Origin: Noviherbaspirillum sedimenti
GTDB lineage: Bacteria; Pseudomonadota; Gammaproteobacteria; Burkholderiales; Burkholderiaceae_D
Reading direction: 5' to 3'
DNA: 64,000 nt
Assembly (NCBI RefSeq): GCF_003590835.1
Contig: NZ_QYUQ01000002.1
Coordinates: forward strand, 1,302,001-1,366,000
A program made the position numbers and the translations under genes. Shown one piece after another: positions 15,667-23,023 of the stretch. Each line of letters begins with the position of its first letter. Within the stretch, counting starts at the first letter, position 1. Below the pieces are notes generated by a model. The model was not told the origin of the DNA and did not search any database. It worked only from the letters and a program-made list of their open reading frames with translations.

Positions 15667-18600
15667 TTTTGCTTGCTCCACTTTGGTCTTCTCTGGCAAT
15701 CACGTCATTGCTGCGCGATGTTTTCTGCTCTTTTTCCTGCTGTGTGTCTTGCGTCGATGATCCGGAATCCGGAACGACCGTTGAACTGCTGTTCACGATA
15801 GTGTTGGTTGATTTTTCAACGACAATATTATTGAGATCTGCATTTGAAAGGGTTGTGGTCGTCGTCCCGCCGGTAGTCGTGGTCGTACTGCTTGTACCGG
15901 CAGTACTCGTCGTGCTGGTGCTTGATGTACTGGTGCTCGTTGTAGAAGTGGTTGTACTGGCGCCGCCGCCCAACAGACCATCATAACGCAAGGTTTTCCC
16001 ACCGGCGCCGGTAGAGATTGGCTGATTCTCCAAGATGGTGAAGCTCATTGACGGCACCGAGATTTCCACGTTCTGGTTATTGGTAGTGATGCCGGCAATG
16101 CCATAAAACGATCCATCCACAGCCAGATTACCGGAATTAAGCATGGCAAAGCTGCCAATCCCGGTACCACCAACAGAAAGGTCAGCAGCGACCTTGGAAA
16201 CGTTGTTGCCAAAGTCTCCCAGATAAACAGAACCCGGCGTCTTCATCACCAGTTGTCCACCGATCAGTGGACTGCCGAATGCTTGGTTAATGCCAGAATC
16301 CGACTCCAGCCGGATTGTATTGCCCGGCAGCACGGTAATGCCGGTGCTCAGGTGACCGTAACTCAGCGTCAGCAGATTGATGGAGCGATACTGGAAATCG
16401 CCCGCAGTAGCTTCCCCCGAAATGACGCCCGTACCATTTGCTTCCATCAGGTTGACGTCGCTACCGATGGCTTCCACGGCAGGCGCCGCAATGATTGCAC
16501 CGGCATCCTGAGTGATGCTGCCAGCCGTATAGAAGGTAAGCACGCTCGTAATGTTTTCCAGTGCATTATTTGCCCCGCCGAACAATCCGGACTTGATGGT
16601 CAGTGCCCCAGTGTTGGTGCCGTCGCCGATGACCAGCTTGTTGGCCTTAACCTTGTTGAGTTCGGCATTGGAGAGTTCCAACGTCGCCGTCTTGGCATTG
16701 CTGGCGCCCGTGCCGACATCGATGGCGATCGAGGAATTCGGCATCAGCCAGACATAGCCGCCGGTAGCATCGACCCCACCGCCCAGGTCCATCTTGTCGG
16801 CCACCAGGTCTATATTGCCGCCCACATTGTTAATCTGCGATGCGGCATCGGTATAGAGAGTGCCCTCTGCATTGCTGACTGCCAGTTGCGTATAACCGCC
16901 ATTGTTGGAAATCGTGCCATAGTGGTTGATCCCCGCGCCGGCATCCAGCACCGTGACACCGTTATTCGCCGTGACACTGCCGTAATTGTTGATCACGCCG
17001 CTCCCGGGCGCAAACAGATAAGCATTGCCATTGCCCGCGAAGATATTGCCGGTGTTCTGCAGATTGCCGCCATAGGCAGTCAGGTCCACATTGCCGCTCG
17101 ACGCAGTCAGATTCGCGGCATTGCTCAGCGCGAGGGCCGCCCATACGTCGATGCTGCCATTGTCGGTGGTGATGGGCGAAAGAATGCTGAGATTGCCGCC
17201 GGTATCGACGGTAATGTTTTGTCCGCCAAGATCCTGCTTGATGCCATATCCAACCGCACCGATATCGTCGATCGTCAGCGTGCTGCCGCTGTTGTAAAAA
17301 TAAATGTCGCCCGAACCGGAATTGCGCGCATTCAAGGTTGTCACTTGCGTGTGCACAGGGCCGCTTGCACCATCGTTGATGCCGCCAACTGCCGTCGCTT
17401 TCAACCGGTTGGCGCTGATGTAATTACCATTCAGCATATTGATTGCGCCACCAGCAGAGAGCGTCACATCGCCTGGCGGGGACCCATTTGCATTGATCCC
17501 GCCAATACGGCCAAGCGTCATGGCGCCTACCGAAGTCAGATTAATGTTGCCGGCAGAAGAACCATTCGTGGAACTGATGGCGCCGACACTTAGCGCCCCG
17601 GCGGCATTCAGCGAAATCAGGCCGCCGTTGCTGTTCAGGCTGCCGCCGAGATTGATTTGTCCTGTCGAGGTCGTGAAATTGATCGCCCCGCCGTTTGTGG
17701 AAATCGCGTCAGTGGAAAGCGGATCGGAGGAAATGATGTCCCGACCTGCCAAGATCGAAAAAGTGTTGCCATTGGTGACCCCAATGAGGTTCAGATTGCC
17801 GTTCGAAAATGCATCAAACTTGACGTCCCGGCTCGCCTGCAGGGTGATGCTCCCGCTCAGATTCTCCAGCTTGTTCTCGGAAATAGTGATATCCGTGACC
17901 GCATCGGCATCATTACTATCGACAAAATTGTCATTGACTAGCGCGGAATCGCCGGATGCCGCAGTACCGCCCTGAACGATGATGTCTCGTGGATCAAGCA
18001 ACAGCGATCCAGCCTTCCCTTTCGGAGCACTTATATCCACCGTCGCATCGAAGTTCAGCCGCTGTTTGCCAGACACCTCGACAAAACCGCCATCGCCGCC
18101 CTGCGCGCCGCCTCTTGCTGAAATGGCGCCATACGCCCGGGTCAGTTCGTCAGACCATACGATGACCTTGCCGCCATTTCCCTGCGTGCCGGCATCCGCC
18201 CTGATCTCGGCATCCCTGCCAAGTACCGTTTGGACTGCATTCGTAAGCGCCGCATTCTTGCCCTGATAATCGCCGCCTACCAGTACAGTGCCGCCGCCAG
18301 TCTGGCCGCTGGCATCGATGCTGGCATTTCCGGTCAACCCCACCCGTTCGCCCAGCACGTGAACAGTGCCGCCGACGCCGGCGCCGGTGGCCGTGGTCTG
18401 GCTGCCCGCTTCCAGCAAGGCATCCTTGCTGGCCTTGAAGACGATCTTGCCATTCTCGCCCACCACCGCGCTGTTGGCGCTGACGAGGCCGCGCTGCCTG
18501 ATCAGCGCGCCATAAATGCCGACCTTGCCGCTGTCCGCCACCACCTGGCCGAGGTTGATCGCCTGGTTGTCCGGTGCACTCACCACCACATGCAAGTCCG

Positions 18601-19207
18601 GATTGGCGCCATCGACCAGATGCACGCTGCGGCCTGCTGCCAGCACCACCTCGCCCTTGGGCGACGTCAATATGCCGCTGTTCTCGACATTCGGCGCGAT
18701 CAGGTAAATCTGCCCGCCGGCGGCGCTGGTGATATTGCCCTGGTTTTGCAGGTTGGCGGCCTTGTCGCCCGCCTGGAATTTCATGCGACCGGCAAGAAAA
18801 TCGTCGTTACTGATATTGAGCGTCGACGCTACCAGGCCGCCCACATTGACTTGCGCCCCGTGGCCGAACAGGATGCCGTTGGGATTAATCAGGAGCACCC
18901 GGCCATTCGACTGCAGCGCGCCGAGAATCTGGCTCGGGTCCTGCCCGACGATGCGGTTCAGCACCGTGCTGGAAGCGCCTTGCTGCACGAACTTGGTCAG
19001 TTCGCCGGCGCCGATGGAAAAACTCTGCCAATTGATGATGGCACCCGGCGAATTGGTCACGGTCAGGACGTTACCCTGACTGGCAATCGAGACCTGGCCA
19101 TTGACGACCTGCGCCCCGAACGGATTGGCCAGCGCCTGCCCGGCACCAAAGCAGCCGGCTATCAACAGCGGCAACAGCTTGCGGCGCAATTCGGCATTTT
19201 TCTTCAT
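15635..19207 (-). CDS. TpsA-type filamentous haemagglutinin-like exoprotein
   Basis: 1190 residues from the ATG at 19205-19207 (AAGGAA upstream). A signal peptide (about 1-28, ending ALA) is followed by the TPS secretion domain (about 30-270) with hallmark motifs: VNGQVSIASQGNVLTV, NSPGAIINWQSFSI, LINPNGILFG. A long beta-helical passenger rich in Gly/Asn/Ser/Thr follows. The C-terminus has an unusual Thr/Ser-rich stretch and then a charged tail ending in Cys-Asn. The TpsB partner is 30 bp upstream on the same strand. Adhesion or biofilm function is typical for the family; the target is unknown. Confidence 0.93.
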   Translation of the reverse strand: MKKNAELRRKLLPLLIAGCFGAGQALANPFGAQVVNGQVSIASQGNVLTVTNSPGAIINWQSFSIGAGELTKFVQQGASSTVLNRIVGQDPSQILGALQSNGRVLLINPNGILFGHGAQVNVGGLVASTLNISNDDFLAGRMKFQAGDKAANLQNQGNITSAAGGQIYLIAPNVENSGILTSPKGEVVLAAGRSVHLVDGANPDLHVVVSAPDNQAINLGQVVADSGKVGIYGALIRQRGLVSANSAVVGENGKIVFKASKDALLEAGSQTTATGAGVGGTVHVLGERVGLTGNASIDASGQTGGGTVLVGGDYQGKNAALTNAVQTVLGRDAEIRADAGTQGNGGKVIVWSDELTRAYGAISARGGAQGGDGGFVEVSGKQRLNFDATVDISAPKGKAGSLLLDPRDIIVQGGTAASGDSALVNDNFVDSNDADAVTDITISENKLENLSGSITLQASRDVKFDAFSNGNLNLIGVTNGNTFSILAGRDIISSDPLSTDAISTNGGAINFTTSTGQINLGGSLNSNGGLISLNAAGALSVGAISSTNGSSAGNINLTSVGAMTLGRIGGINANGSPPGDVTLSAGGAINMLNGNYISANRLKATAVGGINDGASGPVHTQVTTLNARNSGSGDIYFYNSGSTLTIDDIGAVGYGIKQDLGGQNITVDTGGNLSILSPITTDNGSIDVWAALALSNAANLTASSGNVDLTAYGGNLQNTGNIFAGNGNAYLFAPGSGVINNYGSVTANNGVTVLDAGAGINHYGTISNNGGYTQLAVSNAEGTLYTDAASQINNVGGNIDLVADKMDLGGGVDATGGYVWLMPNSSIAIDVGTGASNAKTATLELSNAELNKVKANKLVIGDGTNTGALTIKSGLFGGANNALENITSVLTFYTAGSITQDAGAIIAAPAVEAIGSDVNLMEANGTGVISGEATAGDFQYRSINLLTLSYGHLSTGITVLPGNTIRLESDSGINQAFGSPLIGGQLVMKTPGSVYLGDFGNNVSKVAADLSVGGTGIGSFAMLNSGNLAVDGSFYGIAGITTNNQNVEISVPSMSFTILENQPISTGAGGKTLRYDGLLGGGASTTTSTTSTSTSSTSTTSTAGTSSTTTTTGGTTTTTLSNADLNNIVVEKSTNTIVNSSSTVVPDSGSSTQDTQQEKEQKTSRSNDVIAREDQSGASKNEAAQKLYCN
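15849..15965 (-). repeat. Thr/Ser low-complexity tract in the exoprotein
   Basis: About 38 residues are almost only Thr and Ser with a few Gly/Ala (TTTSTTSTSTSSTSTTST and on). The DNA is a degenerate run of act/agt-type triplets, so slippage would usually change length in frame. It could be a stalk or a glycosylation region near the C-terminus. Confidence 0.85.
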
Positions 19208-19237
19208 AGCATATTTCCTTGTCACGACCCGAGCATC

Positions 19238-20833
19238 CTAGTACGACCAGTTCAACTTGAAGTGCAGGCGATCGTCTCCTGTCGAGGTAGTCCCGGTGCT
19301 CGCCATGGCATGACCGACATCTAGTTGCACGGCCAGCTGCTTTTGCAGCGAAACACGCAGGCCGACACCAGCGCTGCTGATGGCATTGCGCGCACGCTCG
19401 CCCGGCAGGGGCTTGTTGCGCCTGAGACCGGCGCCATCGATGAATCCGAGCATCCGGCATTGCGCACCGTTCCAGGGCAGGCTGCTACACAGGTTGGGCG
19501 TGTACACTTCCGCGCTGGCGTAATATCCCGAATCGTTGAAAACCTCGCGCTCCCGATAGCCGCGCACGGAAGATGCGCCACCGGCGCCGAACTGCTCGCC
19601 CGGCACCAGCGCATCGGGCGTGTACTGGCCATTCATCGTCAGGCGCACCTGCCAGTCATTGGCAAAGGCATGGTTCAAGCCCGCGCCAAAGCGCAGCATC
19701 TTGTAGGAAGCAGGCGCACCGAATCGCGCCAGGCCAAAGTCCGTATTGCTGCCGTTTTCGCCGCCAGGCAGATTATGGATCGCACTGACATAATAATTAA
19801 TCGCGCTGGCGCCCGGTACCCAGTTGCCAGTGTAGGTCACGCTGAGCGGACGCACCGTAACATCATTACCCAGCTGCAGCGGCACGCCCGGGATTTGCAC
19901 ATCGCTCTGGTAAGCCTTGTAATCAATACCGTAGATCAGCTTGCTGTCGTATTCGCCGCGCCGCACCAGGGTCTGGTTATAGCGCGCGCCCAGCACGGTG
20001 CCGCGGCCGCTGATATTCAGGTTGACCAGGCCAGCGGCAACGGTGCCCGAATCGACATCCGAATAGCTGCCGAACAAATCGATTGAGTCGCCCAGCGCAT
20101 ACAGCGGAATGTGGTAGCCGACGCCATAAACGCCGACCCGGTTCGGCTCTTCCACGGTGGTTTGGTATTGCAGGCTCAGGACGTGGTCGAGGCCGCCGAC
20201 GTTCGCATGCTGGTACAACACGCCGATATTGTGCTTGCCGGTCGCGGATTGTCCGCTGTTATCGAGATTCAGGCCGATGGTCCAGGGCTTTTCATCCTGC
20301 ACCTTCAGCACCGCATCGATCACGCCTTCGCGTTCGCCGCTCTGCAGGTTCAGCGTAGTTTTCTTGGCAGGGTTTTCATTGGCCATGCGCAGGCTGGCGG
20401 AAATATCGTCAACGGCCGGTACCTCGCCCTCGCGCAACTGCGGCAGGCTGCGGCGCACATTGGCGGCATCGACGAACTGGTTGCCCTGCACCGTCACGGT
20501 GCCCACACGGGTCTCCACCACGCGCAGGCGCACTACGCCCTGGTTCAACTCCTGCTCCGGCAGCACCACTTGCACCAGTTTGAAGCCGCGCTTGTGATAA
20601 GCCGCTTCAAGTGCTTCCAGGGCACGCTGGACATAACCAAAATCGCGCGCCTTGCCGGCAAACGGCGCCAATAAGGTTTGCATCGCTTCCGGCTTCAGCA
20701 GGGTATTGCCTTCCACCTCAAAACGGGTAATTTCGAAACGGCCAATCGGATTGTCGGCATCCACGGCCGCATGGACCATAGTCGCAGCGGAAAGCATTGC
20801 GCCGAGAATCAGGCGGGAATAGGGAAATTTCAT
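19238..20833 (-). CDS. TpsB-type outer-membrane transporter (FhaC/ShlB family)
   Basis: 531 residues. It exports the TpsA protein across the outer membrane. Signal peptide (about 1-22), then POTRA domains (RFEVEGNTLL, VGTVTVQGNQFVDAANVRRSL), and a 16-strand barrel with the conserved loop motif GGASSVRGYRE that is typical of FhaC/BamA-like proteins. The last strand ends in an aromatic residue (LHFKLNWSY), the signal for outer-membrane insertion. It is the first gene of the tpsB-tpsA-fecR unit. Confidence 0.95.
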   Translation of the reverse strand: MKFPYSRLILGAMLSAATMVHAAVDADNPIGRFEITRFEVEGNTLLKPEAMQTLLAPFAGKARDFGYVQRALEALEAAYHKRGFKLVQVVLPEQELNQGVVRLRVVETRVGTVTVQGNQFVDAANVRRSLPQLREGEVPAVDDISASLRMANENPAKKTTLNLQSGEREGVIDAVLKVQDEKPWTIGLNLDNSGQSATGKHNIGVLYQHANVGGLDHVLSLQYQTTVEEPNRVGVYGVGYHIPLYALGDSIDLFGSYSDVDSGTVAAGLVNLNISGRGTVLGARYNQTLVRRGEYDSKLIYGIDYKAYQSDVQIPGVPLQLGNDVTVRPLSVTYTGNWVPGASAINYYVSAIHNLPGGENGSNTDFGLARFGAPASYKMLRFGAGLNHAFANDWQVRLTMNGQYTPDALVPGEQFGAGGASSVRGYREREVFNDSGYYASAEVYTPNLCSSLPWNGAQCRMLGFIDGAGLRRNKPLPGERARNAISSAGVGLRVSLQKQLAVQLDVGHAMASTGTTSTGDDRLHFKLNWSY

Positions 20834-21153
20834 TATTGTTTTGCTGACTCTGACGGTAGACGGCGCTGTCTCAAATACAGTTTGGAAGCAGAAAATTGAA
20901 AGGAGCCAGCATGCCTAGAAAATTTCTATAAAGAAATGTGCAAGCCGTGCAACTGCTAAAACCATGTCAATGGCAATGTTTATTCTTGTCAATGTTAAAT
21001 AAATTGTTTCGAGATAGCAAACAAATTACTTATAGCAATGTAAATCATCGTTAAACACGGTATAGGGCATGCGGGATCAGATTTCAGAACGACACCTGAG
21101 CCGCTGGGAACATAATGACGGTCGATTCACCGGCATTATTCATCTGGCATTCG
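20834..21153. other. AT-rich region upstream of tpsB, without a gene
   Basis: About 320 bases. It presumably holds the tpsB promoter on the minus strand. TGTCAATG occurs twice, at about 20963 and 20988. Base composition drops well below that of the flanking genes, marking the left edge of the decayed island. No gene was recognised. Confidence 0.5.
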
Positions 21154-21360
21154 GAACATGGCATGAGTTCGGCACTGTTTTACCGGTGGCGCAGCAAGTA
21201 GCGCGGCATGGATGCCTCCATGATGGCCCGGATAAAGGAGCTGGAGGAAGAGAATCGGCGCCTGAAGAAGATGTATGCCGAGAAGCGCTTAAAGGCCGAG
21301 ATTGTCGCCGCGGAATTGGCAAAAAAATGGTGCGTGACGGGCAACAGGCCTATTAAGATA
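21154..21360 (+). pseudogene. IS3-family transposase OrfA remnant
   Basis: In frame from 21154 the translation EHGMSSALFYRWRSK, a TAG stop at 21199, then RGMDASMMARIKELEEENRRL, KKMYAEKRLKAEIVAAELAKKW is the characteristic helix and leucine-zipper region of IS3-family OrfA. It has an in-frame stop, no N-terminal helix-turn-helix, and breaks off after KKW where OrfB would begin. No inverted repeats or OrfB were found nearby. It is a decayed insertion sequence. Confidence 0.8.
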
Positions 21361-21370
21361 GGCAGTAAAT

Positions 21371-21388
21371 AACCCGCCGAAGCGGGTT
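21371..21388 (-). terminator. Probable terminator of the PEP-CTERM gene
   Basis: AACCCGC-CGAA-GCGGGTT forms a seven-base stem with a stable tetraloop. On the minus strand it is followed by ATTTACT, a modest T-rich run. It lies about 30 bases after the PEP-CTERM stop codon. Confidence 0.6.
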
Positions 21389-21419
21389 ACTCAATTTTAA
21401 ATATAACTTATTTGTTTTA

Positions 21420-22004
21420 TTAGCTTTTCTTCCGCTGCGCCAGCGTAGCCGCCAAAAGTCCTAATGCAAGTAAAGAGATCGTTTCCGGTTCTGGCACATC
21501 ATTTGATGCCGTTTGAGATACAACTATAGTTCCTTCAAATCCGGGATTATTCGCATTGTTAAAATACCCACTTCCAGTGTAGGTACCACCAAAAGCGAAT
21601 GCGAACCAATCAATACTGGAAGGAAGTTCTAAGTCTGCCAAATGCACTTGGAATCCGCTCCATGTTTGACCATTGGAAATGAAGCCAGTGCTGAGCGATC
21701 GAATCCAAACATTATTGTAAGTATTAGTGGAGCCCCCATAAGTCGAATTGTTCCAACTAGTCCATACGTTTTGGTCCCAGCCAGTTGGCGTATTTACTAT
21801 GTCACGAGTAGGCAGATCAACACCGAAGAAGTACAAGTTATTAGCACCACCTAAATTATTAGTCACCGAAAAATCAAGAACCCAATTTCCCGCATTGCCT
21901 GTAACTGAATATGAAACATCAACTGGAGCCGCATTCGCGACCGGTTGAATTAAAGCTCCGACGGTTAAGCACAGTGCTACAGTTAAATTACGCAACGAGA
22001 ACAT
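21420..22004 (-). CDS. PEP-CTERM sorting-signal protein
   Basis: 194 residues from the ATG at 22002-22004 (GGAG seven bases upstream). A signal peptide (about 1-24, ending ANA) is followed by an Asn/Gly/Trp-rich beta domain and a C-terminal tripartite sorting signal: VPEPETI, a hydrophobic helix (SLLALGLLAATLA) and a basic tail (QRKKS). Proteins with this tail are processed by an exosortase and usually go to the surface or the extracellular matrix. No exosortase is in the window. Its lower GC content and its position between an IS remnant and an integrase remnant suggest transfer. Confidence 0.9.
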   Translation of the reverse strand: MFSLRNLTVALCLTVGALIQPVANAAPVDVSYSVTGNAGNWVLDFSVTNNLGGANNLYFFGVDLPTRDIVNTPTGWDQNVWTSWNNSTYGGSTNTYNNVWIRSLSTGFISNGQTWSGFQVHLADLELPSSIDWFAFAFGGTYTGSGYFNNANNPGFEGTIVVSQTASNDVPEPETISLLALGLLAATLAQRKKS

Positions 22005-22212
22005 GGCACACTCCATTATTTCTGCGAAATAATTTATAGAATGCAATTTTTGTGCCATTTTTTCTTAATCGAATGTATTCAATGACTTAACAACGTTAGA
22101 GACAGGTCTCACAATCAATATGTAAAGTTAGTCGACACATGTTACCTTTAGGGATTCCATCTAGATAACGTACTTTAAGATAAGCATAGATACTGATGCA
22201 TGGCGTCAATCC

Positions 22213-22467
22213 TGCTGCGTTGACTTGCAGGCAGGCCACAGTGTAACGATGCTTTTTGAGAAATATGCGCACTGGATTCCAGGCGCTGATGGGGATAGTG
22301 AAAGGCGGATTCTGGAGGCTGCCATGGGAGCCGAAAACCGGGATTCCTCCCCCGATCTTCCCCAGAAAACCAAACCCGTCACTAAGTCATTGAAAACAAA
22401 GGATGAATTTGGTAGGCACGATTGGACTCGAACCAACGACCCCTACCATGTCAAGGTAGTGCTCTAA
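22213..22467 (+). pseudogene. C-terminal remnant of a tyrosine integrase overlapping tRNA-Val
   Basis: The frame reads AGHSVTMLFEKYAHWIPGAD and then SERRILEAAMGAE, typical of the end of phage/island integrases, with the Tyr of the EKYAHW box as the likely nucleophile. It continues into the tRNA gene as DWTRTNDPYHVKVVL and stops at 22465-22467 inside the tRNA. The catalytic Arg/His boxes and all N-terminal domains are missing. This marks the tRNA 3' end as the attachment site of a lost or decayed element. Confidence 0.75.
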
Positions 22468-22486
22468 CCAGCTGAGCTACGCGCCT
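22410..22486 (-). tRNA. tRNA-Val (anticodon GAC)
   Basis: 77 bases including encoded CCA. The acceptor stem AGGCGCG pairs with CGTGCCT (one G-U), followed by TA at positions 8-9, D arm GCTC...GAGC, anticodon arm CTACC-TTGACAT-GGTAG with anticodon GAC, and T arm GTTGG-TTCGAGT-CCAAT. It reads GUC/GUU valine codons. Its 3' half is shared with the integrase remnant on the other strand. Confidence 0.97.
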
Positions 22487-22497
22487 AAAGAAGCGAA

Positions 22498-22503
22498 ATT
22501 ATA
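22498..22503 (-). promoter_or_regulatory. Likely -10 box of the tRNA-Val gene
   Basis: The minus strand reads TATAAT, a perfect -10 consensus, 11 bases before the mature tRNA 5' end. A convincing -35 box at 17 bp was not seen. Confidence 0.55.
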
Positions 22504-22518
22504 ACGGCATTTTTTGAA

Positions 22519-22983
22519 TTACGCTAGAGTTGCTTGCGATTTGGCATTTTTGCCGCTGCACCATTCACGCAGCCACCCCAAACCGGCGGAAGTTCCGGCA
22601 CGTGGGCGATACTCGCAGCCGACCCAGCCCGCATACCCCAGCTCGTCCAGCAAGGCGAACAAATATGGGAAATTCACCTCCCCCAGGTCAGGCTCGTGGC
22701 GCTGCGGCACCCCAGCAATCTGGACATGGTCGATTCCGGCCATATCCCGCCGCAGCGTGGTCGCCAGATCGCCCTCGAGGATCTGGCAATGGTACAGGTC
22801 GCACTGCACTTTCAAATTTGACGCGCCAACTTCCCGGCAAATCGCATGCGCTTCCGCCGCGGTGAAATCATAGGGAAACAGGAATTCCACGCCCGCGAAG
22901 CCATCGGCCGCCGCCGCGGCAAAGCGGTCGAGGAAGGCGTATTCGTTGTACATCAGGCTCAGGTTGGCGGCGAGTTTCGGCAT
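22519..22983 (-). pseudogene. hyi: Hydroxypyruvate isomerase-like gene with an internal deletion
   Basis: 154 residues against about 258 for Hyi. The N-terminus ([34 protein letters not shown]) matches residues 1-50 of the family and the rest ([51 protein letters not shown]) matches the last 90 or so. The middle 100 residues are missing in frame, including the NLPAGDWAAGERG and IEPIN segments with a catalytic Glu. Hyi interconverts hydroxypyruvate and tartronate semialdehyde. The product is almost certainly inactive as an isomerase, so it is scored as a pseudogene; a shortened functional protein cannot be ruled out. Confidence 0.75.
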
Positions 22984-23023
22984 AAGGATTCAGGAATCAA
23001 TCACTGGCTTACCGGCTTACCGC

